Below, piece by piece: positions 1-12,400 of a stretch of 64,000 bases of DNA (its first letter is position 1; each line of letters starts with the position of its first letter). The notes beneath the pieces are model-generated. The model ran no database searches. It was given only the letters and a program-made list of their open reading frames with translations, and had not been told where the DNA came from. Position numbers and translations under genes: made by a program. The DNA comes from Elymus sibiricus (Eukaryota; Streptophyta; Magnoliopsida; Poales; Poaceae): contig CM077664.1 of the NCBI GenBank assembly GCA_039707655.1, positions 200,192,195-200,256,194 of the forward strand. The letters run 5' to 3'.

Positions 1-141
1 GCGACAAGACAAACAACACTACGTACGCTTCGACCTGGTGGGTCCCAGTTGTCAGTGGATAAGGAGGCACTTCCTTGCGTGCAAAGATATAGCTGGTAGG
101 TCCCAGCTGTAAGGGGGAGGAATCTTTTTTTGCGCGTAATA

Positions 142-597
142 AGGGGGCACTTCCTTGCGTGCGAAGATGTAGCTGGTGGGTCCAGCTGTCAGCCTCACCG
201 CGTACAGTGCTCTTCCGATGGCTGTCGTTAGGCAGTGGACGACGGCGAGGCCTAGGAAGGGATCGACACGGAGCTGGGGAAGACGCGGCAGTGGATGCCC
301 ACGCGGATGGGAGTACGAGGGTTGACTGGTTCGGTTGCGGTGTGAGGCTGCCATCGCCGGAGAATAACAGGGGATGTGAGTGAGTAGAGGGAAGGCCTGG
401 CCAGCGGTGGGAGTAGGGTGGGGCGGAGAGGCCTGCGCGGCAGCACAGCCGGCCACGGGAGGCAGGAGCAGGCGGTCCCGCCGGCGCTGGTTTGTGCGGC
501 TGGAGCAAGAAGATCAGAGATTGAAGAAGCAGCACGGCCGTTGGATTAGCATCCAATGGTCACTGCTGCTAGAATCGTTTGTTGACTGAGTTGACGA
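142..597. repeat. GC-rich direct repeat, copy 1 of 3
   Basis: This ~430-bp block recurs at 775-1258 and 2035-2446 in the same orientation. Shared landmarks in order are GAGGCACTT-CTTGCGTGC, a GTGGGTCC...CTGTCA stretch, GACGGCGAGGCC, GAGTACGAGGGTTGACTGGTTCGG, a GCAGCACAGCC...GGGAGG...GGAGCAGGC stretch, and an end near AGAATCGTTTGTTGACT (copies 1 and 2). A shorter ~80-bp module from its left end also occurs alone at about 60-141 and 690-774. Open frames on either strand differ among the copies, so they look incidental. I do not recognise the family. Confidence 0.7.
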
Positions 598-774
598 AGC
601 CCTGCATACATGTCAACCTAGTAGGCCCACAAGTCAGCCTCCCAATCTGGTGGGTCCCAGTTGTCAAGGGTAGGAATCGTTTTTTTCGCGTAATAAGGAG
701 GCAGTTCCTTCCATGCGAAGATATAGCTGGTGGGTCCCAGCTATCAGGGGGAGGAATCATTTTTTTGGCGTAAT

Positions 775-1258
775 AAGGAGGCACTTGCTTGCGTGCGGCC
801 ATGGACCATGTGGGTCCCTACTGTCAGCCTCTCCACGTACATCCCTCTTCCAATGGTTGTCGTTTGTTGACCACGTTGACCACGCCGCGCCGAGAGCACC
901 AACGCGGTGGACGATGGCGAGGCCCAGGAAGGGAACAACCCGGAGTTGGCGAAGCCACAGCAGTGGATGCCCACGCTGAGGGGAGTACGAGGGTTGACTG
1001 GTTCGGCTGTGGTGTGAGGCATGTGTCGCCGGAGAATAACAGGAGGTGTGGGTGAGTAGAGGGATGGCCTAGCCAGCGGTGCGAGTAGGAGGGGGCGGTG
1101 AGGCTTGCGCAGCAGCACAGCCGGCCACGGGAGGCGGGAGCAGGCAGTCCCGCCGGTGCTAGATTGGGCGGCTGGAGCAAGAAGATTAGAGATTGGAGAA
1201 GCACGACGGCCGTTGGATTGACATCCAACGGTCACTTCTGCTAGAATCGTTTGTTGAC
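775..1258. repeat. GC-rich direct repeat, copy 2 of 3
   Basis: This is the second copy of the block at 142-597. It has an extra TTGACCACGTTGACCACG segment near 868-890 that copy 1 lacks and copy 3 partly shares. The copy ends with the same AGAATCGTTTGTTGACT landmark as copy 1. Frame-breaking differences between copies argue against a protein-coding role. Confidence 0.7.
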
Positions 1259-2034
1259 TAATATATAATAAGTAAAGAATTCTTGCATACGCGTCAACTT
1301 AATAGGCCCACAAGTCAGCCTCCCAATCTGTGGCGGACAGCATACAACCCATTTGCTACTTTTTTAAAATAATTTACAGCTCATTTGCAAATTCTTATGC
1401 AATTTATTGCAGTCCATTTTGTTTTTGTTGGCCAGGACCAAGGCTAAAAATTTAAACAAAATTTTGCATATTTCGGTGGGGTCCAAACTATTTTTAATCC
1501 TGAAATGTCGAGCCAGATTAAAAATAATTTCAAAATATATTTAAATTAGGTTAAAAACCAATGCAATTTGAAATCTAAAAATGTGAATTTTTTTAGAAAT
1601 TTGAAAGTAATTGCCAATTTGTTGTGTGTTTTTTTATATTTACAGCCCATTTCATATTACTTTTAAGATTTGCAGCCGTCTTTTAAGATTTGCAGCCCAG
1701 CAGGGCGGAGAAAAACAAGGTGGCCTGGGTTGGTTGGCCTCAATTGGGTATTCATCAGGAAAAAAAACTGGGCTAGCCATTTTCACAAAGAAAAAAAAAT
1801 AACTGAGTTGGTCATGTGGTAAACGTAAAATAGAAGCCTGGGCTAGACGGGCCACAGCCCAGTTGATACCCTGCTCCATCTCAACAATAACAAAAAAAAC
1901 TGCTCGAGCTGCTAGGTCCCAGGTGTCAGCCGCTCTTGTGCAGTTCTCTTGTCTATTGACTATACGCTGACAATGTCGTGGGTCCCAGATGTCAGCAAAC
2001 CACTAGGAGGAAGCATTTTATTTTTTGCTTGTAA
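1259..2034. other. No gene seen; AT-rich spacer between repeat copies
   Basis: AT-rich sequence with long T and A runs. A TTTTAAGATTTGCAGCC phrase is repeated near 1661-1697. I see no open frame worth calling, no terminal repeats and no RNA gene. Confidence 0.5.
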
Positions 2035-2446
2035 CAATGAGGCACTTGCTTGCGTACGGCCATGGACATGGTGGGTCCCTACTGTCATGCTCTCCACGTA
2101 CAGTCCTCTCCCGATTCCTCTCATTTGTTGACCATGTTGACAATGCCAGACGACGGCGACGCGGCGAGTGCACCAAGGCGCGCGGTGGACGACGGCGAGG
2201 CCTCGGACGGGTACGAACAAGAGCCGGGGAAGATGCGACAGTGAAGTCACAGGCAAAGGGGAGTATGAGGGTTGACTAGTTCGGGTGCGGGGTGGGGCCG
2301 ACGTTGCCGTTAACGATTTAGGAGACGGTAGGGCGGCGATGCATGCGCGGAAGCGCAGCCAGCCGTGGGAGGCAGGAGCAGGCGGCCCCGCCGGCGCTGG
2401 TTTGGTTTTGGCGGCTGGAGGAAGAAGAGACTGAAGAAACATGACA
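2035..2446. repeat. GC-rich direct repeat, copy 3 of 3
   Basis: This is the third and most diverged copy of the block at 142-597. It keeps GAGGCACTTGCTTGCGT, GTGGACGACGGCGAGGCC, the GAGTATGAGGGTTGACTAGTTCGG variant and the GGGAGGCAGGAGCAGGCGG end, but the segment after the GTTGACT landmark is shortened. It lies directly beyond the 3' end of the B3-type relic. Confidence 0.65.
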
Positions 2447-2668
2447 GACTGTACAAGCAGCAGGAGTACTTAACAATGTTAACTAAAAGCAGCAGGAGCA
2501 GTTAACAACCAAAGTTGAAAGCAGTATGAGTACTTATACAGGTTCAACCGTACAAGGCACGCCTCGAACAGTGCTACTTTGCCTACTGTTAACGAAGGGT
2601 GAGGCTACCAAGCCCCAGGACAAGTCCCAGGTGCCACCCCACGCATCCACAACTTTCTAAAAGCGGTT

Positions 2669-4091
2669 TCATCTCGCAATGTGGTCAATAAACAGGATAT
2701 TCGCTTCAGAGCCATGGAAAAGCATGAACATAACCTTCTGTCCTATTCTCCAAGATCGACGGGCCTTCTTGATTTGAGGCCACCCATGAATAATTATCTT
2801 TTCACCTCTAACGGAAATGGAGTAGGTCGACATAAACATCATGTTGTGACCAAGCGCAAGTCTGAGTCGACCATGGCCAGGCATCAGTACAGGAACAATA
2901 AAACTGGGCAGTTTCTGTTTCAAGAAGAAGAACACAGCTGTAAAACTGTGTATAAGCAAGAGTTTATGAACAACATATATAACAGAAAACAGCTCGTACC
3001 ATCAGTTTCTTGACACAGTTGGACCTGTTCAATGTGTGCACCAATGGCACACATATCCCACGTGGCCTTCCACCATTGAAATGCCCCACAAGGTCCTCAA
3101 GACGATCACTAAAGCGTAGGAATTGGTGGATGTCGTCCCAGTCGACTTCGGTGCCATCAGTAACCGTTGAGTTCTTATCAAATAATAGACAAGTAGTGTC
3201 CTGCACTTTGTATTAACCTACGTGTGTCACCAATTATAAGAAATATTAGTTAGAAGTAGCATCATTGTGAGAGAAGGGAATCACAAATTGTTGCTACTTC
3301 TAAAGTCAAATTGTGATCAGTTAGACAAAATAGGTGGATTACAAAGTAAAAGAGGCCACATGCAAGAACTAGATACAAAACTAACATGGATGAACCACTG
3401 GGACGACATTGGGGTGGAAGGTCACATGGAAGATAAGACCAGGTTCTGCTATTTCCATGAACATTGGTGTGCCAACTTTCAGTCCGTAACACTTGACAAA
3501 ATTTATCCAAGTTTGGCCATAAAAAAGGAACGATCTTCTTGGTTAATGAACCCAACCGTGAACTTATATCCATGGCATGTCTCCAATACGACCGTTATAC
3601 TGGTGTATTCAGTTATGGCAAGGCCGACCTTCTTGAGTACATGTGTTCTGGCAGAGCAAGGGATGCACTGCAGGAAAAATAATATGAGAACACAATTTAT
3701 TCGCTATCCAAATCTAGAAATAATTTCCTCTTTCACGTCAGTGTTCAGCATGGTACTAGTACCTTTTATCCAAATATAGCAATCCAAATTTCCAAATTAG
3801 TCATCATCATGTTCAAAAACCCCAACCCTACCGGATAGAAAAGAGGATTCTAGGAACTTACCGTGCGATTTTCGGAATCCTGTGTTAGGATGAGAAGGAA
3901 CAAGTCTAGCATCTCGCCAAGGGCGTAGAAACCTGTAGGGTCCTCGCACTTTGGGCACTGCAAATGAAACACACTAGATTCAGTACGAAGAAACATGCAT
4001 CCACGGCGGCGGTTGCCATCCTAGGATTACCGGCAACAAAGGGACAAGGATTCATCAGGGATGGACGAAGATTTCGTACCTGGTTCTCCAT
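2669..4091 (-). pseudogene. B3-domain-like gene relic, five inferred exons
   Basis: Reading the minus strand, five exons can be inferred from splice signals. Exon 1 is 4091-4080 (M-E-N-Q, then GTACGA). Exon 2 is 3957-3862 after TTTGCAG, 32 codons with a C-P-K-C start, ending before GTAAGT. Exon 3 is about 3667-3386 after CCTGCAG. Exon 4 is 3200-3000, ending before GTACGA. Exon 5 is 2914-2669, ending in TGA. Exon 3 encodes a fold-like pattern with a W-I-N-F-V motif then L-K-V-G-T. Exon 5 has a second such pattern (G-W-P-Q-I then W-R-I-G-Q-K-V-M-F). Both resemble the end of plant B3 DNA-binding domains. One frameshift lies in a T-run near 3521-3526, and the exon 3/4 junction phase does not close cleanly. 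If intact, the product would be a nuclear DNA-binding protein. Its 5' flank is repeated elsewhere in this window, so it may be a captured or amplified copy. The B3 assignment is by pattern only. Confidence 0.45.
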
Positions 4092-4317
4092 GAGAAAACC
4101 CTAAGCAATCGCCGAGAGGTGGTTTTCTCAGAACAAGCAGACGAGGGAGAAGGGGATTCAGGTCGAGTGAAATAATGCTGCTTTGTCCGTCGAGCTTACT
4201 TCTTATGCTGGAAAGGTGGGGTTTGTGATTTGACGGCTCATTGAGCATTTCTGCGGCGCTACGACCGGGGTGAGTCTACCGTGCAGTTGTGCACTCTAAT
4301 TTGGTGCATGGCACGTG
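4092..4317 (-). promoter_or_regulatory. 5' flank/UTR of the B3-type relic
   Basis: In reverse complement this stretch matches two other places in the window, 59300-59490 and 60040-60160. Shared landmarks are CACGTGCCATGCACCAAA, CACCCCGGTC, GCGCCGCAG, TCAAATCACAAA and, for the first copy, the CTTCTCC...AAAACCAC leader. It is cut at 4317 by the LTR at 4318, and its other side resumes at 25707. Confidence 0.6.
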
Positions 4318-5769
4318 TGATGACCCACAAGTATAGGGGATCAATCGTAGTCCTTTCCATAAGTAAGAGTGTCGAACCCAACGAGGAGCAGAAGGAAATG
4401 ACAAGCGGTTTTCAGCAAGGTATTCTCTGCAAGTATTGAAAGTAGCGGTAACAGATAGTTTCGGTAGCAAGATAATTCGTAACAAGTAACTAGTAACAAG
4501 TATAATAAAGTGCAGCAAGGTTGCCCAATCCTTTTTGTAGCAAAGGACAACCCGGAACGAACTCGTATAATAAGCAAAGCGTTCTCGAGGACACATGGGA
4601 ATTTCATCTAGTCACTTTCATCATGTTTGTTTGATTCGCATTCGCTACTTTGATAATTTGATATGTGGGTGGACCGGTGCTTGGGTGCTGTTCTTACTTG
4701 AACAGGCCTCCCACTTATGATTACCCCCTCTCGCAAGCATCCGCAACTACGAAAGAAGAATTAAGATAACTCTAACCATAGCATGAAACATATGGATCCA
4801 AATCAACCCCTTACGGAATAGCGCATAAACTAGGGTTTAAGCTTCTGTCACTCTAGCAACCCATCATCTAATTACTACTCCACAATGCCTTCCCTTAGGC
4901 CCAAAGATGGTGAAGTGTCATGTAGTCGACGTTCACATGACACCACTAAAGGAAGCAACAACATACACCTCAAGAACAAAAGTAACTACTCATAAATCAT
5001 ATTCATGTTCAAGATCAAAGGGGTATTGAATATCATTAAGGATCTGAACATATAATCTTCCACCAAATAAACCAACTAGCATCAACTACAAGATGTAATC
5101 AACACTACTAGCAACCCACATGTACCAACCTGAGGTTTTGAGACAAAGATTGAATACAAGAGATGAACTAGGGTTTGAGATGAGATGGTGCTGGTGAAGA
5201 TGTTGATGAAGATTGGTCCTCCCATGATGATAGGATCGTTGGTGCTGTCGATGGCTTCGATTTCCCCCTCCCGGAGGGAAGTATCCCCGGCGGAATCGCT
5301 CCGCCGGAGAGCAAAATAGCTCCTGCCCAGGTTCCACCTCGAGACGGCGGCGCTTCATCCCGAAAGTCTTCTCATTAATTTTTTTAGGGCAAAAGACCTT
5401 ATATAGAAGAAGGAGGGGGCCAGAGGCCAGCCAGGGGCCCCACAAGGTATCAGGGCGCGCCCAGGGGGGCCGCGCCCTGTTGCCTTGTGGGCAACTGGTG
5501 GGTCCCCTCCAGTATCTATTTCTCCAGTATTTTTTTATATATTCAATAAAAAATCTCCGTGAAATTTCAAGTCAATTGGAGCTCTGTAGGATAGGTATCT
5601 CTGCTGTAGCTATTTCAGGTCCAGAATTCCAGCTGCCGGTATTCTCCCTCTTCATATAAATCTTGCAAATTAAGAGAGAAAAGGCATAAGAGTTGCATCA
5701 TAAAGTGAAATAATGATCAAATACATTATAAATAACAGTAGGAAATCATGATGCAAATTGGACGTATCA
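4318..5769 (-). repeat. 3' LTR of the Athila-type element
   Basis: On the plus strand it starts TGATGACCCAC and ends GACGTATCA, the TG...CA ends of an LTR. On the minus strand a TATATAAGG box lies near 5395-5403, suitable as the promoter. It matches 24251-25701 over its whole length. Confidence 0.93.
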
Positions 5770-7436
5770 ACTCCCCCAAGCTTAGACCTCACTTGTCCTC
5801 AAGCGAAAGCCGAAATCGATAATCATGACCACATGTTTAGAGAGAGAGGCGTCGATAAAAATAAAATACGGACATGAAGCATCATGATCTTAATTATAAC
5901 AGCAATATATAATCATAAAACTTCTCATGAAATATAACAATTCAATCACAAGTTAAAGTATGAACCATAAACGAAATTGAAAACTAACAAACTATGATCT
6001 CAGTCACTGAAGCAATTGCAATTCATCATATTATTAGAAAGAGTCTATGTAAGAGCTTTGTTTAGCAAGTTCACATACTCAACTATCATTTAGTCTTCTA
6101 TGATTGCTGACACTCACGACATACTTATGGAGCAAAAGTTCCGGCCAGACACATAGAAAGATAGGGGCTTATAATTTAGCCTCCCAACGTATTTACCTCA
6201 ACGGTAATGTCAACAATAATAACTCATGATCACCTACATCGAACTGGATATATATGCCTGAATCAATCCCCACCACATGATGCATGCCAAGAGAGAAAAT
6301 AAAAACGGAATAGAGGAGAATACTATTGACTCTTGCATGAAAGTAAATACATAAAGTAAAAGATAGGCCCTTCGCAGAGGGAAGCAGAGGTTGTCATGCA
6401 CTTTTTGTTTTGGATGTGCAAACTCTTAATGTAAAGGAACGTCACTTTATATTGCCCCTTGTGATAGCGACCTTTATTATGCAGTCTGTCGCTTTTATTT
6501 CTTCACCATCACAAGATCGTACAAAGCTTATTTTCCCTTACAATAAAAGATCATACATATTTAGGAGCAATTTTTATTGCTTTACACCGATGACAACTTA
6601 TTTGAAGGATCTTATTCAATCCATAGGTAGATATAGTGGACTCTCATGACATGAAACTGGGTTTAAGGGTTTTTGGATGTACAAGTAGTATCTCTACTTA
6701 GTACAGAATTTTAGCTAGCAAAAGGTAGGGGGCAAGCACCACATGTTAGAGGATCCAAAACAATATAACTTCTATGTGAATATAAGCAAACATAACTCAT
6801 TACATTGTCTTCCTTGTCCAACGTTGACTAATTGACATAGAATATTTAATGGGGGCTCACAATCATAAAAGATGTCCAAGATAGTATATTTATATGTGAG
6901 ACCTCTCTTCCTTTATTACTTTTTCATGAATTGCAACAATGACGAATACTATTATTGTCAACTTCCAACAAGTTTTATCAATTATACTTCTTTTATGTGA
7001 AGTCATCACTCACCATGGGATTAGCATATGATCTTACTTTTTATTCTATTTATTTTATTTCCAAGATTGGATCAACAAAAGCAAAACACTCAACTCAAAC
7101 TACTATTTATTATATAACTTCCACACATGATTACATAGATAGATAGACCACAAAGCAAGCACTCGAAACTAGATCATACTAAAACTTTATTCATCTAAAT
7201 CACGAAATAACTAAGGATCAAACTAAGATAGATAATGATGATAAAAGTGATGGTGATACAATACCGGGGCACCTCCCCCAAGCTTGGCACAAGCCAAGGG
7301 TGGTGCCCATACCCATGTACTCAAGTCTCCTTCTTCGGTGATGGTGGTGATGAAGTGATAGGCTTGTCCTTCACAATATTCAACAAGACATCTTTCAAAC
7401 TCTGGATTTCTCGAAGCAACTACTGAATCATGGTAG
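5770..7436 (-). other. Polypurine tract and non-coding 3' interior
   Basis: The minus-strand tract AAGCTTGGGGGAGT (5783-5770) abuts the 3' LTR and would prime plus-strand synthesis. The rest, to about 7222, is AT-rich with no supported reading frame. From 7222 to 7436 an open stretch on the minus strand may be the tail of the ORF ending at 7437. Long non-coding or env-position regions are usual between integrase and 3' LTR in Athila elements. Confidence 0.65.
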
Positions 7437-7863
7437 AATTTCATTGCACTTCAACCATAATGTGTTTATTCTCTGGCCACCATGAGCCCTTTCCTGCATC
7501 ATTCTCACTGGGACGGGAAATATCCCAATTGGAAGGTATGTGCATGCGAGGAGTGTTTTCAACCCCATAATTGTGGACCAAATTATGAAAATTGTTCCGA
7601 TGTAACCTGTGTAAGGGTCTCCTAGGAGGAAGCCCTTCTTGTACCTCTGGACTCCCATGGCTTGTAGTGCTTCTCATGGCTTGATGAGGATTTGGAGTTG
7701 TGGAGATGCCGCAAGGGTACCCCTCTCGGAAGCCAAAGGGTGAACCTCCAGCGAATCTCCATCATCTTCCTCCATGGTAACCTCCTCCTCCTCCTCTCTC
7801 CTGAGTTCCATCTGTAACAACCAAGCATCGTCTCCCACGTTGTTGGAGGAAGCGGAAGACATG
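7437..7863 (-). pseudogene. Extra 3' ORF of the Athila-type element, frameshifted
   Basis: The minus-strand frame starts at M-S-S-A-S-S (about 7863), with an acidic E-E-E-E-E-V-T-M-E-E-D-D tract, and stops near 7674. A second overlapping frame (7677-7441) carries an N-L-V-H-N-Y-G-V-E stretch and a W-W-P-E-N motif. One frameshift separates the halves. The position downstream of integrase is where Athila elements may carry an env-like gene, but I see no signal peptide, membrane segment or cysteine pattern. The function is unknown. Confidence 0.45.
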
Positions 7864-8202
7864 ATGCCCGGCCTTGAAAATCTGACAGAAAATAGCACGA
7901 AACAAGAACAGAGGAGAAACTTACGATGAGGTGGTCAAAACACCCGTGAGTATATATAAATTTTTTTTATCTTGCAAAACAAGCATACGAGAGGAAAACG
8001 GAGTCGGGAGGGCACACGAGGGGCCCACAAGGCTTCATGGCGCGCCCCAGGGGGGTCACGCCCTGTTGCCTTGTGGGTGACTCATGGGTCCCCTCGGCTG
8101 TTTCTTATTTTTGTATTTTTTCTAATATTCCAAAACAGACAGAAATGATTTTTATGGAATTTTTGGAGTCGGTTTAGTTACCGTATCACATACCTACCCT
8201 TT

Positions 8203-9471
8203 TCAGGGTTCTGGAGCGTTCCGGAAGTACTCTTTGATGTGTTCCTCCGGTGTCATTGTCTGAATAATATTAGTTTCAACATTAATAGGAGTACCTGAGA
8301 TATAATGCTTAATTCTTTGTCCATTCACCACTCTCGAGTTGGTGCCTTCGGAGTTGTTGATTTTGATAGCTCCGGAATGATAAACTTCTTCTATGATATA
8401 GGGTCCTTCCCATTTGGAGAGAAGTTTTCCTGCAAAAAATCTAAAACGAGAGTTGTACAATAGAACTTGCTCACCCACTTTAAATTCCCGTTTTTGAATT
8501 CTTTTATCATGCCATCTTTTGACCTTTTCTTTAAATAACTTGGCATTTTCATAGGCTTGGGTTCTCCATTCATCTAGAGTGCTAATATCAAATAACCTCT
8601 TTTCACCGGCAAGTTTGAAATCATAGTTAAGTTCTTTAATTGCCCAATAAGCCTTATGTTCTAACTCAAGAGGTAAATGACATGCTTTTCCATAGACCAT
8701 TTTATAGGGAGACATACCCATAGGATTTTTATAAGCAGTTCTATAAGCCCATAATGCATCATCAAGTTTCTTAGACCAATTCTTTCTAGATCTATTAACG
8801 GTCTTTTACAAAATTAATTTTATTTCTCTATTACTCAATTCAACTTGACCACTAGACTGAGGATGATAAGGACATGCAATTCTATGATTAACATCATATT
8901 TAGCAAGCAATTTACGGAAAGCACCATGAATAAAATGTGAGCCACCATCAGTCATCAAGTATCTAGGGACTCCAAACCTTGGAAATATAACTTCTTTAAG
9001 CATTTTAATAGAAGTGTTATGATCAGCACTACTAGTTGGAATAGCTTCTACCCACTTAGTAACATAATCAACAGCAACCAAAATATGAGTATACCCATTG
9101 GATTTAGGAAAAGGTCCCATATAATCAAAACCCCAAACAACAAGTGAATAATTCATAGGCATTTCCTGACGTCTACCAACATTACCAATTATTTGACATT
9201 CATCACAAGAAAGGACAAACTTACGTGCATCTTTGAAGAGAGTAGGCCAATAAAAATCAGATTGTAATACCTTGTGTGCAGTTTTGTCTCCCGCATGGTG
9301 TCCTCCGTATGCCTCGGAGTGACACATTCATAGGATTTGTTCCTGTTCATGCTCAGGTACACAACGTCTAATAATACCATCTACTCCTTTTTCTTTTGTT
9401 GATATGTGAAACTAGGTGGTATATATTTAGCAACAATGCAATTAGCATAGTCTGCATACCAAGGAGTGTTA
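8203..9471 (-). pseudogene. Integrase of the Athila-type element, broken
   Basis: The minus-strand frame holds an HHCC-type zinc-binding region (G-G-H-H near 9305, then C-D-E-C). The catalytic core has D in D-Y-M-G-P-F, D in T-D-G-G-S-H-F and E in Q-V-E-L-S-N-R-E. A basic C-terminal region follows, ending N-A-P-E-P at 8203. It would insert the cDNA into the genome as part of the preintegration complex. Breaks: a stop and frame change near 9381, a TGA near 9328-9330 just before the M-C-H start, and a TAA at 8808-8806 separating core and C-terminal region. The first residues (from W-Y-A-D-Y) lie just left of the inserted LARD at 9472, which cut integrase from RNase H. Confidence 0.85.
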
Positions 9472-12400
9472 TGTGACACCCTGGTTTTCGCTCCTTGTTT
9501 TTTTTCCTTTGCGGGATTTGACTCCCGTCTTTTTTTTCCCGATGTTACCGGGTTTTCTCTTGCCTTTGGGTATATGAAGATGGTCATTTAGTCTTGCCGT
9601 TCCTATCCCACCAGCGACTCTCTCCAACCCAACCCTGCTATCCCAAATTTATTCTCCGGATTTTGCCGCCAAAGCCCTACCTTCCGAGTTACCGGAAGGG
9701 AAACCCTAATTCCTTCCGTTACAAAGGAACCCCAATTTCCTTTGATCTTTTGCCTCCCAAATTTCTCCCAGTGATCATCCTATCTTTTTAAACCCTGGAT
9801 ATGCAAAAATATTGCCAATTCATTTGCAATATTTTTCATTTAAAATTAATTCCTTTTTCTGCCCGTTAAAGGAATTAAATCCAGGAAAATATCTATCCAT
9901 CTCCAAAGTTCATGAAAACTTGTGAAGATATTCTTTGTGATCATATTGAGCTCCAATAAAAATATTGGCCATAATTAAATAAGGGAAATTGCCTTTTCCT
10001 ATTTAAAGCCAATATTGCAATTTGGGCACTTTCCAAAGGAGCTACCATTTTGGTAGCCAGGAAAAATCCCAAATAATTTGTGGAGCATATCATATCCATA
10101 TATTCACCATTTACATCAAGATCCCAAGTTCCACAGATCAAATTTTGAGAGCATCATCCAATTCCTGTTTCTGGATTTATTTTGAGGTTGTGAAGCAACT
10201 ATATTTTATATTGCTTAAAAAATTCTCAAATTAATCCAGGACCTCACATTACCTATATTATGTGAGTCTTAAAAAATTCACATCATTTTACCTAGCCATT
10301 TTCTCTCAAAAATTCCATCTAGTTTCTGTCCAGATCCAAGCTCTGTGAAGGAAGTACCACTTTGGCATTTCCAATTGAGCTGAAAATTTTCCAGCACCTT
10401 AATATCTCCAAATCATCACCCTACACCAAAATTCAGCTCATTTAACCAAGCCACATGAGTGCAGCTTCAAGATCCATTTTCTGGCCCAAATTTTGCATTA
10501 CAAAGGAAGTATATGCAAATGAGGTCCAAATTGCTTCACATTTTGCCAGAACCTAGTCCTTCCTACCACATTTCTCTGTGACAACTTTTCTAGCTCTTTG
10601 GCACCTCTGTTTGACCACAGCTTCCTCCCCAAGATTCTGACCAGAAACTGTTCTGGATCCTTTCGATCACTCTAGAGCCATCCTGGTCCATCCAGTGACC
10701 AACCTCATCTATTTGAGCAGTGAGGGAGCTGTTTGACAAGGTTGTACAGGCAGGAGAGTGCCAGAGCTTGTAGTGCACGTGGTGACCGCATGGACAGCAG
10801 GCCAAAATGGTGCTCTGCGGCACTGTTCTCGTTGGCCAGCCAGCTCCGGCCGTCCCCGACTTGTCCTGCCATGTCTAGTGGGTTCGCGACGTCCACGCGC
10901 CCCGCTCCCGCAGCTTCTCCCCTCATCTTTCTTCCTCTGCACGCCACGGCGATCGCCGCCAAGGTTCTGTCCGCCTGTGACCGCCGTCATCTTCCTCTCC
11001 CCTTGGCCGTTTCCTCGCCGTAGCGTCGCGTCGAGCTGCCCCTCGTCAGGTCGGCCGCTCCCCGACGCCCGCATCCAGCCAGCCACGCCACCCCCAAGCT
11101 CCAGTGCGCGGATAAGCCAGCCATGGCGGCCGAGCTTATCCGGCGAGCTCCCCGCCTATAAATAGGCCGCTCCCGAGTCCCTCGAGCTCGCCAGCCCCCT
11201 TCCCTTCCCCTCCAGATCACTCCCACCTCCTCGCCCGGTCGAGTTCCTCGCCGGAGCCCTCCAATCGACCGGAGTGGCCGCTCACTGCCATCGCGCGCCG
11301 CCACGACCCCAGCCCTCCCCACGGCCCAAGCCACCCACCACTGGACGCGGTGATCTCCGGCGACCCCAACCATGCTGCTGCCTGGCCGAATCCATCGCCG
11401 GAGCCGCTCCTCGCCTCCTGTAGCCGCCATGGCCGCCACTCGGCCTTCTTCTCCTCCCACTCACTCCGGCCTCTCCCACCACCTCCCGAGGGCACCATCG
11501 AGCCCCTGGTGCTCTTCTGATCCTTCCCCACCCCTCCATTGCTCGGATTGCGGCCGGAATCACTGATTCCGCCGGCACCCGAAGCCGCCGCCGCTGGAAA
11601 CGCTGACGCCGGCGCCGTCCGGCCACCTCAAAGCATCCCCGCCACCGCCACGGGTACCGGCGGGCTCTCCGTCGATCGCCTCATCCATTCCGCCTCTCGG
11701 CTGGCCTTCCCGAGCACTCCGGCGGCCGGAATTGCAGCGACCGGCCCGCCCCCGTGCTGTCCAGAGGAAGAAGAGAGAGGGAGGAGAGAGGAGATGCCGG
11801 TGGGGCCCGCTTGCAAGTGACCGAGTCATCGGGCCCGCGCAAATAAGTGGAAGCGCACTCCAAGCGCTACGCTTTCTGTTCGTTGAAAGTGCATTTCTGA
11901 AAATGCGCTTTCGTTCCTCAGCCGCCGGCCGAAGCCACTATTCTGTGAACGTTCACTGGTTAGCGGCTAAAATGAATAGTTTTTATTCATTTTACCACTT
12001 AACGAACGAACGCTCACAACTTCGCGACCGTAACTCCGATTCAGGTGAATCCAATGCCCACGTCTTCAGTTCGTCGAGCCCGTTCCGATGGTATCATTTT
12101 CATAATGTGTCCACACTGTGAAAATGACCATTTTGCCCCTGCCCTTCATTCAGCCCCTTTGAGAGAGAATCTTTTTCGGCGAATCTTTCCGCGAGCTTCC
12201 CGCACTTCTCCCGGAGTACTCCTTCACCCCCAGGCAAGCCGACCATCTGATATATGCCATGAAGCATTGCTCTATGTTATTCTTGCGTGCTTAATTAATG
12301 TTTATGCCTGTGTTAGAACTAGTTAAACTCCTGCTAGTTTGAATTTGCTATCTGCATTACCTGCTAATGTTCATCATATTATCACACTATCGACTCGTTG

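Noticed and set aside
3267..3779. A 170-codon plus-strand frame
   Set aside because: It is the reverse of the B3-like exon 3 and its introns; splice signals and motifs support the minus strand.
10709..11863. Many overlapping open frames on both strands in the LARD LTR (and at 17729-18849, 29879-30934, 36560-37665)
   Set aside because: They arise from very GC-rich LTR sequence, overlap on both strands, and differ between the two family members, so they are not genes.
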